64,000 nucleotides of DNA, from positions 192,126,334-192,190,333 of the forward strand of contig NC_077231.1 in assembly GCF_027887165.1 (NCBI RefSeq). The letters run 5' to 3'. The DNA is from Monodelphis domestica. Its lineage: Eukaryota > Chordata > Mammalia > Didelphimorphia > Didelphidae. The notes beneath the pieces are model-generated. The model made no database searches and was not told the origin of the DNA. It worked only from the letters and a program-made list of their open reading frames with translations. How positions within the stretch are numbered: the first letter of the stretch is position 1; each line of letters opens with the position of its first letter. Shown in pieces: positions 20,767 through 32,239 of the stretch. Made by a program: the position numbers and the translations under genes.

Positions 20767-21675
20767 TGAAAATCCAACAACATAATACTGTATTATAGCA
20801 GCAGGTTTATTTGTTTATTTGAGACACTTCACAGTTACAAAGTAGTTAATTTATTTGAATCCCATGAAAAGCTGATCTGTTCAAAGACATTTTACAAAAC
20901 CTGAATCAATGAGCTACTGGATTAAAAATGTTTAGTAATGAAAGTAATGTGAAGAGTTGGGATTAAGGTGAGAATACCTGTTATCCAGAGTTGTAACATG
21001 AAATTCTGATGCCTGGTGTAAGCACTTGGCTCAAGCAAAATAAAAAGGACTCCTAAAATAACTTTTTAAGACAAATCCAGAGATCCTGGGACATCATAAT
21101 ATTGCCACCAGGGTGGATCCTTCTTGGAGAAAGAGCAGCATAAGGTCTGGCCAGGTAAGAACTCAATCACTAAAGGAAGTACTCCTATCTAGTAACTTCT
21201 AGTTTCAACTAATTAGTCTTGCTTCCTAAATGCTAAACAAAATTGCATTTTGCCTGCTGAATAAGTATACAGTACTCTTGGAACCTTTTAGGTTTTGATA
21301 CCTTGGGACAATACCCAGATCATTCCCACCCTCATGGCTCAGGTTGATCAATAGAAAGTATTCCTTTAGATTGAGCATTGGTAAGCAGAATCCTAGGTCA
21401 TACCATTTTCTTCAAACTGAATTTCATACAAATAAGGATAACATAATCACTCTTTTTCCTGGATGTTTCACATTTAAAATAAAACATAGCCCTATCTGAT
21501 AAATGAAAAAATATTAAATGTACAACTGTATCCTTAGTGTTGAAAATGTTTCCTCTAACCTTGAATAAATACCAAACAATTGGAATGTGTGAAAGGATTT
21601 ATTCTCTTTCTAAAGAATAACATCATCATTTGTGAGTGAGCAATCCATAGAATTAAAATCTTAGTCAATCATGGT
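20767..21675. other. Unrecognised spacer
   Basis: No gene or repeat recognised, apart from possible L2/MIR-like words near 20810-20870. Confidence 0.4.
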
Positions 21676-21680
21676 GTTTT

Positions 21681-21688
21681 GTGTGTGT

Positions 21689-21720
<32 letters not shown>
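21681..21720 (+). repeat. TG microsatellite
   Basis: About 20 TG units with one TA interruption. It directly abuts the purine tract that follows. Confidence 0.98.
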
Positions 21721-21723
<3 letters not shown>

Positions 21724-21881
21724 GACAGGGAGAAAGACAATAAGAGTGACACAAAAATACAGAATCAGAAATGAAAAGGAGACAGAGATGGAGGGAGAGG
21801 GAAAGGGCAAGAATAACTGAGAGAAAGAGTGGAAGAAAGAGGATTGGAGAGTGAAAAGAAAGAGAAAAGGAGGAGATGAGT

Positions 21882-21960
<79 letters not shown>

Positions 21961-22028
21961 AGAGAGAGAGAAGGAGAGAGAAGGAGAGAGGGAGTGGGAA
22001 GGGAGGGAGGGAGGGAGGGAGGGAGAGA
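21721..22028 (+). repeat. Polypurine tract with long GA and GGGA arrays
   Basis: About 300 bp that is almost entirely A and G. It includes an uninterrupted GA array at 21885-21957, imperfect GAGAAGG repeats, and GGGA repeats at about 22000-22026. Long mirror-symmetric purine tracts can form triplex (H-) DNA; this is a general property and not shown here. Confidence 0.95.
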
Positions 22029-22029
22029 A

Positions 22030-23285
22030 ACAGCCTTATTTAGTCAATAACAAACTGGACTAAAATGGGTGAAAATTGGATTCAAGACCCCTATGAGGTC
22101 CTTGACAAGTAGTTGATCCCTTCAGTCCCTAACTAACATTGGGAGAAGGAGCTCCCTACCATAAAAGAAATCAGAAGTGGCCTAAAAAAATAGAGCAAGT
22201 GTATTTCTTTAATGAACATGTGCCTGTACAGTATAAAATTTCTGGGTTGAATGAAATATTTTCTCCTAAAATAACTTGTCTCACTCAATTGACCGGCTGA
22301 TTTGGCATCACCGCCCTGATTTTCTTAATTACTCTTAATCCCTCTTCCACTACATCCACACCCTCTCTTTTACAAGACTAATGCCTAGCTTTTATTCTAT
22401 TCAATATTTTTCACTGGTTGTATGTAGGCTATCAAATTTGCTTACCTTTATACATCAGCATTTCACAATTGTAGTGGCCTATAAAATACATACCGGAAGA
22501 ATGATTATGCAATAATGCCTGCCTAAAAGTTTGTTCAGATTGACTGTTTGATAGCAATTGGATTTTTCTACCTCATATAAAGATACATTTACCTCAGCTG
22601 TCCATGGGCAATAGTTGAAGAGCTCTCTACTGTAAGTTTACTTTACAATCACAAGGTAGCCCCAAACGTGCAGCTATCTGCCCTTCAGTACTCACTAGCT
22701 TTAGTAAATGTGGTTTTCTCTAGATTTCAGCCAGTTAACAAAAGCCAATACATTGCCATCCTCTTCATGAGAAGATGATGCTGTTGGTAGTATTGTTATC
22801 CAGGTGTATGGGCAAGGGTGAGCAAAAGAATGTATGACTAGAAAAGTTCTCCATTCTGCAAACTTGAAGGAAGAGATTTGACTTTGGGAGCTCTCCCACC
22901 CCTGGAGGATTTTTAGAAGTCACCTCTGGCAACTTATGCAGCTCACAGACTCCATGATCCTTTCTCTTAGTATAACTAAGGAACTGCTAATGACCCAGGG
23001 AACTTGGGACATGATGCTGCAAGTGTCCTGCAGTTCAGGGTCCAGGCATACAGTTTGGACCAGGTTTGGTCCTGGGAGGAGCCCACTTCTAATAATAAGA
23101 CTTATTCTCTTTACACATTCTCTTTACCTTGCTAAAGCACTGGGAGATTAGCCTCCAAGGAAAAATTTACTTATGGTTTAAGTTATGGAAAAGATGGAAA
23201 GATATGGACTAGACAATAATACAATCTGAGGAATTCCATACTGGTTGACTGCCCAGAGTCTTAGTAGTCCTAAATGACTTACAGT
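22030..23285. other. Unrecognised spacer
   Basis: No repeat family or coding motif recognised. A 71-codon frame at 22936-23151 has no family motif. Confidence 0.4.
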
Positions 23286-23287
23286 CA

Positions 23288-23790
23288 GTTTGGCAGGAAG
23301 TCTTTTGGAGTTTCTCAGAGATTTGGTCTTGAGCCTTTCTACCTAATATTTTTTATCAGTGACTTGAATAAAAGTGTAAAGGGTGTACTCATAAAATTAG
23401 CAGATGACACAAAGTTTGGAGGTTTAGCCAACATACTGGGTGGGAGAACCAGCTTTCAAAAAAGATTTTAACAGGCTAGAGCACTGGACTGGATCTAATC
23501 TGATGAAAATCAAAGGGGAAAATGCTGAATCTAAAAGTTCAGTTTCACCTATAAACGATGGGAGAGGTGGCAAATTAAAAAGCAAATATGGGGGGTTTAG
23601 TGAACCACAAGTTCAATATAAGTCAGCATTTCTCAATAAGAACAGGAGATAATAAAAATTTCAACTTCACAAGTACCAAGATGGGGAGTGGACATAGTTA
23701 AAGAATAGTTTTTCTGAAAAAAAAAAAAGATCCAGGGTACTCAGTGGGTTATAAAGTCAATATGAGTCAGCATTTGTAGTCAAGAAAACT
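23288..23790 (+). mobile_element. L3/CR1 LINE remnant (RT C-terminal part)
   Basis: The translation follows the CR1/L3 reverse transcriptase: FISDLNKSVKGVLIKLADDT (catalytic FADD reads LADD), then KFGGLANILGGRTSFQK, and RLEHWTGSNLMKI after a one-codon stop. Downstream 'gtgaaccacaagttcaatat' corresponds to the 'VDxKLNMS' end of these ORFs. A partial second copy of that word occurs near 23750. Stops and frame changes make it a fossil. Confidence 0.82.
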
Positions 23791-24125
23791 TACATTTTCC
23801 TAGGCTTCATGAAGAGAGGAATAGGTTCCAGGAATAAGAAGGCAAGAGTTGCTTTGTACTCTGTCCTGAACAGATGACATCTCACGTTTTAAATCTAATT
23901 CTGCATGCCACAGTTTAAGAAGAGTATTGACAAGCTGGATAGAAGAGGCTTTTGGACCATCTTTCATTTTCATTCTCACTTTCCCATATGAGTTGGCTAA
24001 GCCCAATGAAGGTTTCCAGTCTATAGCATGGAACTACTAAACCAACTGAACCATCAGGAAAAGTGGTAAGTCATTTGGTTCAGAACAAAGCATCATTTTG
24101 ATGTCTATGACAATTATAACATGAC
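23791..24125. other. Unrecognised spacer
   Basis: No clear repeat or gene; a 68-codon minus-strand frame here has no motif. Confidence 0.4.
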
Positions 24126-24127
24126 AC

Positions 24128-24250
24128 ATTTATATAGAGCTTGAAGGTTTTCAAAACCCTTTTCCTACATTAACTAATTTGATTTCACAACCAGGTGAAG
24201 TAGGTGCTATAATTATGCCCATTTAAGAAATGGTGAAGTTAAGGACTTCC
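24128..24250 (-). mobile_element. MIR SINE fragment
   Basis: 'tttcaaaacccttttcctac', 'gaagtaggtgctataatta' and 'tgcccatttaagaaatggtg' are the complement of the MIR 3' half. Confidence 0.75.
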
Positions 24251-24257
24251 CTGTTTC

Positions 24258-24380
24258 CTAAGAGGAAGCTAGGAGTCTCATTGGATAGAAGGCTGAGCCT
24301 AGAATCAGAAAGACCTGAGTTCAAATATGGCCTCAAACACATACTAGTTGTGTAACCTTGAGCAAGTCACTTATTCTCTG
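24258..24380 (+). mobile_element. MAR1/MIR-type SINE head
   Basis: 'cattggatagaaggctgagcc', 'gaaagacctgagttcaaat' and 'gtaaccttgagcaagtcact' are a tRNA-like head and start of the CORE. Confidence 0.82.
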
Positions 24381-24384
24381 TTAG

Positions 24385-24572
24385 CCTAGGGGACAGCACT
24401 GGACCTGGAGTCAGGAAGAGCTGACATTATATCCAGCCTCAGACACTTAACTCATTGCGTATAGCTCTGGAGAAGAAAATGGCAAACTATCCCGATACCC
24501 TTGCCAAGAAAATCCCACGGATAATATGATCCATGGAGTCACCAAGAGTCTTACCCAATGGAACAACTTCCT
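24385..24572 (+). mobile_element. MAR1 CORE-SINE, internally deleted
   Basis: 'agcactggacctggagtcagg' head followed quickly by the tail 'gagaagaaaatggcaaacta...gccaagaaaatcccacgga...gagtcaccaagagt'. Most of the CORE is missing. It sits directly after the previous SINE. Confidence 0.8.
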
Positions 24573-24741
24573 TAATGACTTTTTCAAGGTAACAGCAAGT
24601 GTGGGAAGTGAAATTCAAACCATGTCTAACCCACTATACTGCATGAGAAAGGAGGACTACAAATAATTCAAAGGAAATGAGGCATTTTATTATAAGGAGC
24701 TCACATTAAGTAGCAATATCATTCCTACTTAGCCTTCCAAA
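24573..24741 (-). mobile_element. Possible MIR fragment and spacer
   Basis: 'ttttcaaggtaacagcaagtgtgggaagtg' resembles the complement of a MIR CORE; the rest is unrecognised. Confidence 0.35.
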
Positions 24742-24872
24742 TATGATAGCCTAGCATAGTGGGTAGAGAGCCTGTCATAGAACCAGGAAGATCTAGGTTT
24801 AGGGTTCAAATCTTCCTTTTGCTTGTGTGACCCTGACCAATTCATTTATTCTTTCTAGGTGAATTCTTCAAG
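24742..24872 (+). mobile_element. THER/MIR-type SINE
   Basis: 'gcctagcatagtgggtagag', 'ccaggaagatctaggtttag' and 'ttgtgtgaccctgaccaatt' show a tRNA-like head and early CORE. Confidence 0.7.
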
Positions 24873-25254
24873 AAATAACTTGAGAAGATGCAAACCTGAA
24901 CTGCTAGATGTTTCTTCATCAGAGGAGTCCTATTGCCCAAAAGGACAGGTCCATTCTCTAAACCTAGCCCTTCCAAATAAATCCAGTGGCTTTGAAGAAC
25001 CAGAGAAGGGTAAGATTAGGTTGGAAGAAAGTCAGTAGAGTAGGTGAGTTGGGTCTTTGAGAATTAATTAATTGTTCCTAGATAACATATGGTTAACAGG
25101 AGCAATGATTAAGGTACTGGTGATAACATAGTTAAAGGAAAATATATTAATTGTAGTAGAATTTATGAAAGTGAGCTAGTTGTTATTATGATAATTATAA
25201 GCTACTGGTAAAGTACTCTGTCTAGGAATGCATGTTGGCCCTGATCCACAACTT
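24873..25254. other. Unrecognised spacer
   Basis: Nothing recognisable. Confidence 0.4.
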
Positions 25255-25396
25255 ACAGTCTTAGTCTCCTGGGGTTCCAATAAGTTAGATCCTTTGTCCA
25301 AGGTCACACATTAAACATCTGTCAAAAGTATGACCTGGATACCACATTCTATATACTACATCTTGTCATTATTATTATTATTTATTATTATTATGC
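25255..25396 (-). mobile_element. MIR fragment followed by TTA repeat
   Basis: 'tttgtccaaggtcacacat' and 'tgacctggataccacattct' are a MIR CORE complement. A TTA/ATT microsatellite fills 25368-25396. Confidence 0.65.
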
Positions 25397-25980
25397 AGAG
25401 ATAGAAGGTGCTTTCAGATGAATGATCAGCATTTTGTAATTGACCAAAGCTCACACAGTAGGTCTACTCTTTAAATTTATTTTCTTTAAATGCCATGATC
25501 TTTCCATGCCATTTTCCTAGCTGCGGGGCCCTGCTAATCTACAATGACCTATTCTTATGTCATTGCCTTTTAATTATGAGGTGACTTTAGAAGATGGGAA
25601 ACCCGTGGATAACTCTCAGTCTGCCTCTGAGGGTTGTCACAGTTAAGTCCAATAAGTGGAAGGATATGACTCTTCATCTGATATCAGATTTATAAATTCA
25701 TTTTGACAGTGGCAGTAATTCAAAAGTACCAGTACATTCCCAGAAAGCAACTACACCTTTATGCTGGTTAGATTCAAACTGGGCTTCTTGCCGCCTAAGA
25801 TGCAGAATAATTACCCAGAAATGCAGTCTTAAGAAATTGACTGCACCTGGTTATTTTAATATAACTCCCTCTAAGGTGGTAAAATTGCCCAAGAAAAATG
25901 GGAAAGGTTTTTGTCTCAGACCACCATGGAGTAAAACTCATAAGATTACTTCGTAAGTCAGAGCTGCTGGTTAGAAACTC
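25397..25980. other. Mostly unrecognised; possible second MIR word
   Basis: 'gaccaaagctcacacagtag' at 25443 may be MIR-derived; no other feature. Confidence 0.4.
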
Positions 25981-25996
25981 TAAAAAGTTAGTGACA
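25981..25996. repeat. Left target-site duplication of the L1 at 25997
   Basis: taaaaagttagtgaca is repeated exactly at 26373-26388. Confidence 0.95.
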
Positions 25997-26372
25997 CTGT
26001 GGTATAATCGAACGTAATGGACTTCTCCATTAGTGGCGGTGTAATGTCCCTGAACAACTTGCAGGGACCCAGGAGAAAAAAACACCATTCATAAGCAAAG
26101 GATAAACTATGGGAGTGGAAACACCGAGAAAAAGCAACTGCCTGAATACAAAGATTGAGGGGACATGACAGAGGATAGACTCTAAATGAACACTCTAATG
26201 CAAATACTATCAACAAAGCAATGGGTTCAAATCAAGAAAACATCTAATGCCCAGTGGACTTACGCGTCGGCTATGGGGGGTTGGGGGGGGGGGAGGAAAA
26301 GAAAATGATCTATGTCTTTAACGAATAATGCTTGGAAATGACCAAATAAAATATATTAAAAAAAAAAAAAAA
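25997..26372 (+). mobile_element. Young 5'-truncated L1, 3' end only
   Basis: It begins in the last codons of ORF2 (tgtggtataatcgaacgtaa) and contains the 3' UTR and an A tail of at least 14. The 3' UTR is nearly the same as in the copy at 8049, including 'gtggaaacaccgagaaaaag'. It has a long G-run cluster (26274-26296). Perfect 16-bp target duplications indicate a recent insertion. Confidence 0.96.
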
Positions 26373-26388
26373 TAAAAAGTTAGTGACA
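26373..26388. repeat. Right target-site duplication of the L1 at 25997
   Basis: Exact copy of 25981-25996, following the A tail. Confidence 0.95.
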
Positions 26389-27079
26389 AGCAGAATACCA
26401 GCCATGCTTGGGAAAGGTCAATTATGCAGGTCCATCTTTATTTGGCATTATATTTTTTGTCTAGGGGGGAGGATGATCTATCCTATCAATGCAAATTCAA
26501 TGTGAAATTTTTTGTCAGATCTACCATTCTGCCACAGGAAACCAAAGGATTAGAACACAAAAGTGTCTGCCTCAATTTCTCTCTAGATATTTTTTGTAGA
26601 AAAGAGGAGAGATGCTTCCTAGGGACTCTTCTTACTAAGTAAGATTGGAGGGAATCTCCTGTAAGAAATGTTATTTTCCAAAACTATAATCAGGGGTTCA
26701 TTTTATTTTCTAATCAAAGGTTAGCAACCCCAAACTTTCTTCCTCATGGTGACTTTTAAAACTAACTCCTTGGGCAGGGGGTAGTGTAGAGAAGTTACCA
26801 AATCCTAGGACACAAAGAAGAGGAGACTGAAAGCACCAGAGGTGGGAAATCATTCCCTAAACATTTTTACCACCCCACTCCCCAAATTGTACCACCAGAG
26901 CCCATGTCTAGGAGAAGCTAAAATCACTTAGCTTTGTATTCCTGGAAAACATGTATACTTATCTTCCCCTGGTCATTTTCCCCCATGCCACCTACCTGGT
27001 CCTCTACCATCACTATTCCTTACTCTCCACCTCTTTCCCTGAGAATTATCAAAAAGTCAACAGTACCATTGCCATTGGA
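26389..27079. other. Unrecognised spacer
   Basis: No coding motif. The right end (26930 onward) may be decayed L2. Confidence 0.4.
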
Positions 27080-27285
27080 AAGCATATGTAAATGGACTGC
27101 TTTGTTGTTCTACTCACCATTTTGGTGGTTTCCCCTGCCATAGGTCCCTTGTTTGACTCCCACTTCTTTATATGTGTTGTCTCTGCTATTAGAATTTAAG
27201 CTCCTTGCAGGTAATGACTGGCTGGCTTTCTAATTTATACCACCAGAGCTTTGCCTAGAATTTGGCAAATGGTAAGGATGTTCTT
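27080..27285 (+). mobile_element. L2 3'-end fragment
   Basis: 'tctgctattagaatttaagctccttgcagg' and 'ctttgcctagaatttggcaaa' match the L2 3' UTR pattern (agaatgtaagctccttgagg ... agcacagtgcctggcac). Confidence 0.7.
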
Positions 27286-27480
27286 TACTTACTTCTAGCT
27301 TAGTGGCTCGGCAGCCATCACTTAGCTGAGGCCACAAAGTCAATCTTTGTCCTTTATTCAGCCTTTAAGTTTGCTCAGGGTTCATCTGTCTGTGGTCACC
27401 TGATTTCACATAAGGGGGAATTAAGGTTCTTTATTGTTTCTTTCTCCTTTTACATGAAAATCCTAAAGAACAAATCTACC

Positions 27481-28000
27481 TTATAGAAGGCAGATGGTAC
27501 AGAGGATAGAGCACTGGGACCAAAGTCAGGAAGTTGCTGTTGTTCAGTCATTTTCAGGCATGTCTAACTCTTTGGGACCCCATTTGGAGTTTTCTTGGCA
27601 AAGATACTGGAGTGCTTTTCCATTTCCTTCTCCAGCTTATTTTACAGATGAGGAACTCAGGCAAACAGGGTTAAGGGGCTTGCCCACAGTCACACATTAA
27701 GTGTCTGAGGCCATATTTGAATTCAGAAAGATGAGTCTACCTAACTCTTACTCCTGTGCCAGGTAGCTGCCCTGAAGTCAGGAAGGTTTGAGTTCAAGTC
27801 TTGTCTCAGACACTTACTAGTTGTATGACTCTGGGCAAGTTATTTAAGTTGTTTCCCTCATTTTTCTCAGTTGTATAATGAAGATAATAACAGCATCTAG
27901 TTCAAAGGGTTGTTGTAAGGATCAAAGGTGATAATATGAGAAAAGATACTTACCATAGTGCCAAGCACATAGTAGACACTATAATAATGTTTATTTCCAT
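27481..28000 (+). mobile_element. THER/MIR-type SINE split by MAR1
   Basis: The head (27486-27533, 'agaggatagagcactgggac') and body (27775-28000, 'gggcaagttatttaagttgt', 'gggttgttgtaaggatcaa', 'gccaagcacatagtagacact') form one long MIR-type SINE interrupted by a minus-strand MAR1. Confidence 0.85.
27534..27774 (-). mobile_element. MAR1 CORE-SINE nested in THER/MIR
   Basis: On the minus strand it runs from ggcagctacctgg to the tail. The plus strand shows the tail complement 'gttgttcagtcattttcagg...gactctttgggacccca...ggcaaagatactggagtg'. Flanking 11-bp duplications aagtcaggaag lie at 27523-27533 and 27775-27785. Confidence 0.93.
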
Positions 28001-29060
28001 CTCCTTTAGTCTAGCACCTCCTCTCCTTACCTCCTACAGAGGGAGAAGTAAAGGATAATAATAATAATATATCAAAATATCACAATATATAACATAAATC
28101 AAGTTTCAAACAGGTAGCTTATTCTCACACAGAAAAAAAGAACATTCACCCTTAAAGAATTGTAGCATTCCAAACTCGTCACCTCTAGTATAATTCAAGC
28201 CTCATTAGCACCCCCTTTCTTTGCAAAGCTGCTAAGTAGCCATTTGACATTTGCTTCCACTGAACACAACCCAAACCCTAAGCAAGATCTTTCCAGTGAC
28301 CATGCTTTCTCTCTAATGGCAACTCATCCATTCCTATTAGGTGCTTGCATTACTGCTACAATGGCAACCACTCCAATAGCTGTTTTGTACCTCTTTCTGG
28401 CACTCCCAGGCCTTCCAATACCTTTTGATGTTCACAGGGTTGATGCTAAGGAAAGAAAAACACAAGAGAGACAAAAGCAACAGAGGGGCTCAGTGGAAGT
28501 CCAGTTAGTTCAGACTGATCTACATGAGAAGCAATAGCCCCTACTGCTGTTAACACTGGGTTAGAGAAGGATCTCTTCCCCACCTAAAGTTTTATTTCGT
28601 TGGCTGGAATGTGAAAGAGAACCACCAACCAGAAGCCATTTATTTAGTCTGCACAGCACTATGCTTCATCAACTTTTCCAACTAAACAAGAGTCTATGAA
28701 GCAGATGAAGGATATTTGTGCATGCTCAAGTTTTTGTAAAGTTTCCAAGGAACAAGCAAAGAATATCACAGGTTTGGGAGTAGGGCACTTGTTACACATT
28801 CATTCATTCATTCTGGCATCTTCCTACTTAAACCAGTTATTCTAAGTAGAAGTTATATTAAGTTATTCCTATCTGCTGAAGAAGTATAAGTGCCATCAAT
28901 GCCTTTTAAATTTCAGCACCCTGAGATTATTTATCTAGTTTTATTCTCTCACTCCCCAGGTGAAAAAAACTAAGACATATATATGTGAGGTAAGTTGAGT
29001 AAATTTATTTTCTAAGGTGATTAGAGAAAAAAGAAAAGGATCTATATGTTCTAAAATAAT
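28001..29060. other. Unrecognised spacer with small simple repeats
   Basis: Contains an AAT run (28056-28072) and CATT units (28798-28815). A 97-codon frame at 28244-28537 has no recognised domain. No repeat family identified. Confidence 0.45.
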
Positions 29061-29061
29061 T

Positions 29062-29490
29062 ATAGCGGCTCTCTTCTAAGTTAGCAAAGAACTGGAAATT
29101 GAAGGGATGCCCATAAATTGGGGAATGTCTAAGCAAGTTGTGGCAAATGACTGTGAAGAAATACTACTCATTGTAAGAAGTAACAAACAGGTTAATTTTT
29201 TTTAATCATGGAAAGTCCTACATGAAATCATGAAGAGCGAAATAAGCAGAGCCAATAGAACATTATATACAGCAATAGAAATATTGTTTGAAGAATGACT
29301 TGTGTCTATCTACCTCCAGAGAAAGAACTGATAAATAGAAACAAACAAAACAGTTTTATACATATACTTATATCTTTTTGTCAAATGATGCCTTCTCTAG
29401 TGTGGGTAGGGTAGGGAAGGTGGGAAATATATGGGAATTTTAATGTAACAAATAAATTACTTAATTATTCAACTTTTAAAAAATAAATTT
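29062..29490 (+). mobile_element. Old L1/HAL1 3' end
   Basis: 'aaagaactggaaattgaagg' and 'gatgcccataaattggggaat' correspond to the ORF2 C-terminus (AKNWKLKGCP...GE). The 3' UTR and an A-rich end follow. It is more diverged than the young L1 copies at 8049 and 25997. Confidence 0.8.
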
Positions 29491-30168
29491 CAAAACCCTC
29501 AATCAAATCCCTGATAGCCCTGTCCTAATTGTAGCTCTTCTATCTTCTTTCCCAATGTTGTCTTAAAGAATAGAAAGAGTACAGGTCCAATAAGAACTTA
29601 GTTGGCCTAATTTGGAGTTGTCTCTGGTTCATAGCTCTCTCTCCAACAAGCTGATCAGAGCACAGTTCCAATGTACCCTATGTGAATGGCACATACTAGG
29701 GGAATAGACGATGCATGTGCCCTCAGAAGCATAGATGGAAATCCTAACTCTGGGACAAATTCTTGAATTTGGGGAAAGTTACTGTCCTCTGTAAATGTTA
29801 GTTTAAGTTATATTTTTTTAAAAATTAACTCCTTTGAAAGATTTATGTACTCTGATCAATGACCACCCATATCTCCAAAGGTCTTATGATGAAACATGTT
29901 ACCCATCACCTGACAGAGAGAGGATGAAAGACACACACATTTGGGGGATCCTTTTTGCTCTTTTCTCTGATATGTTACAAAGATTTTTTTTCTTTTCCTT
30001 ACCTTTGTTTAATTGGGAGGATAGATTGGGGACGGGTAGGTAGTGGTATAGATGTACTTCTAAAAAAAAGTACCCTTGATACATTTTTTTTAATGTACAA
30101 AGAAGTACAAAAGTTCAGAAGGAAGCCCAGATGAACAGGATAGTAATGAATGCGTTCGTGAAATGTGT
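29491..30168. other. Unrecognised spacer
   Basis: No gene or repeat recognised. Confidence 0.4.
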
Positions 30169-30175
30169 TGCATAC

Positions 30176-30387
30176 ATTTTTTTATTTTTTAAACACTTAC
30201 CTTCCATCTTGGAATCAATACTGTGCATTAGTTCTAAAGCAGAAGAGTGGTAAGGGCTAGGCAATGAGGGTCAAGTGACTTGCCCAGGGTCACACAGCTG
30301 GAAAGTGTCTGAGGCCAGATTTGAACCTAGGACCTCCCGTCCCTAGGCCTGGCTCTCAATCCACTGAGCTACCCAGCTGCCCCTATA
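30176..30387 (-). mobile_element. tRNA-derived marsupial SINE (SINE1 type)
   Basis: Nearly full length: 'aacacttaccttccatcttg', 'gacttgcccagggtcacaca', 'tgaacctaggacctcccgtc', ending 'gctacccagctgcccc'. A T-rich tail is on the left. A short gcatac repeat flanks both ends (30170, 30388). Confidence 0.93.
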
Positions 30388-30526
30388 GCATACTTTTAAA
30401 AAAGGTATTAAAACAGATTCATCAATAGAGCAACAGAACAATCAATGGATAGATAAATATGTGTACACTGTGTATATGCTACATATATTGAAATGCTCTT
30501 TTTGTGTGTTTGTTATAATTACTTTT

Positions 30527-30753
30527 ATTTTATTTTTTAATTTTTTCTTTCTTTATTTGTAAATCCTGACCTTCTATCTTAAAATCAATAAGTATTGGTT
30601 CCAGGCAGAAGAACTATAAGGGCTAGGCAATGGGGGTTAAGTGACTTGCCCAGGGTCACACAGCTAGGAAGTGTCTGAAGCCAGATTTGAGCCCAAGACC
30701 TCCTATCTCTATGCCTGGCTCTCAATCTGCTGAGCTACCCAGAAGCCACCCAC
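30527..30753 (-). mobile_element. tRNA-derived marsupial SINE (SINE1 type)
   Basis: Same family and orientation as the copy at 30176. Flanked by aattactttt at 30517-30526 and 30754-30763. Confidence 0.93.
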
Positions 30754-30763
30754 AATTACTTTT

Positions 30764-30940
30764 GAATGAATGGACCCTGACTCTGAAGCCAAAGGACCTG
30801 CATTGAAAGCTCACCTCTGCCGTTAATCACATATGTGACATTAAGCATGTCACAGCCTCTCAGAACTTCAGTTGCTCACATGTAAAAAGAAAAATTTGTA
30901 CTAAATTCTATCTGAGGTGACTTCCATTGTTAGACCCTAT
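30764..30940 (+). mobile_element. MIR/THER-type SINE
   Basis: 'tggaccctgactctgaagcc', 'gacattaagcatgtcacagc' and 'cagttgctcacatgtaaaaa' follow MIR order. Confidence 0.72.
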
Positions 30941-32195
30941 GTTGAATACTTGTGCCCTTCTCCACAGTGTAAGGGCATGGCAGATCAGAGATGGCCATAA
31001 CTTCCATCCAGGGATTATTTCTTGATGCCTGTTAGCCTGTTAGCACCCTCCAGAGTGATCAATATTTCTTTGGAATTACCAATGAGATCCTTACAGAGAG
31101 GAAGGACTCTCAGGTGAGAGGAATCAATGGAAGGAGAGACATGGACAGAGTTTAGGAAAATCTTCCAATTAATATGCAAATGAAATGTTCTGATTCCAAT
31201 GTAATAAATATCTGCTGCATGAATCAAATTAAATATGATAGTAATTGTTTGACTTTTGTTAGGCTTTTTCTTCATCAATCTAATTGTGATAAATGCTAAA
31301 TCCAAGTCAGAAAAATTACTGATGGCCCTTCCCTCTGATGGAAATCATTCCCTTTATGGCCATCTTCTTTTCCTGGCTCATTCATTCAATTTACTCTTTC
31401 TTAAAGTTGTACATTAACTTTGACTCTTTTCATTATTTTCCTTTTCTGCTTTCCTCTATGCTTCACTCATGGTGCATTTTGACTTTGTCCTTGAAAAACT
31501 CTGTAGCCTCATTATTAATGTTATGATAGAGAGTGTCTGGTTTTCTTTTGTTTTGTTTTGTTTTGTTTTTTTGGAGGGGGATGTGGTAAAAGAAATCCAT
31601 CCTACTGCTGAAATAATGCTACTTTTGAAAAGTCCCAGGCCTCCACATTGCCCTTGTTCCCATCCATCCCCATAACCCACCTGAGGACTAGCACCAGTTG
31701 AACTGATGTTTGTAAAGATGTATTTGATTGAGCATAAAGAAACTCCTGCGGTATTGAAAATACATCCCTCAGAGAATAAAGGACCAAGCTGTTGGGTATA
31801 ATGAAAATCAAGTATTAAACCCAAGCCACATAGGCACTTCACACACCTGGAACAACAGCCTGATGATTTGGAGAGACAATGGTGGTGAACTAATCTCATG
31901 TGCATTCCAGATGGTTCTGAAGGATCACAGAGAAAAGGTTTCTTCGTCTCCACCCCCATCCCCATTAAAACATACCCAGACTCTCAGCTAAATACTAAAA
32001 GCTAAATGTTGCTGAATGACATCCTGAAAGAGGACAGATTGTCCTTATTTTCTGAACTTGCATAATCTTCTAAAGTTATCTTGAGGGAAGTACTGATCAA
32101 CACTAAAACATTTAATTGACTTTATTTTAGCAAATAAATATTAGCTCCAAACTAAGCTGTATTGAATGGAATGGCTTTTTTCCCACTTTTTTTTT
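30941..32195. other. Unrecognised spacer with TTTTG repeat
   Basis: A TTTTG array spans about 31544-31571. A 169-codon minus-strand frame (31456-31965) runs through that simple repeat and has no domain, so it is not called a gene. Confidence 0.5.
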
Positions 32196-32198
32196 AGT

Positions 32199-32200
<2 letters not shown>

Positions 32201-32238
<38 letters not shown>
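32201..32238 (+). repeat. TG microsatellite
   Basis: About 19 uninterrupted TG units. Confidence 0.98.

Positions 32239-32239
<1 letters not shown>

Noticed and set aside
27534..27774. Possible ruminant Bov-A contamination, given Bov-B-like words
   Set aside because: The full unit has a MAR1 head and CORE and is nested with a clean target duplication in a marsupial-type SINE.
28244..28537. 97-codon frame with a hydrophobic stretch
   Set aside because: No family motif and no splice or promoter context; length is within chance expectation for this base composition.
31456..31965. 169-codon minus-strand open frame
   Set aside because: It runs through a TTTTG simple repeat, has no recognisable domain, and overlaps a shorter plus-strand frame. 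Chance frame.
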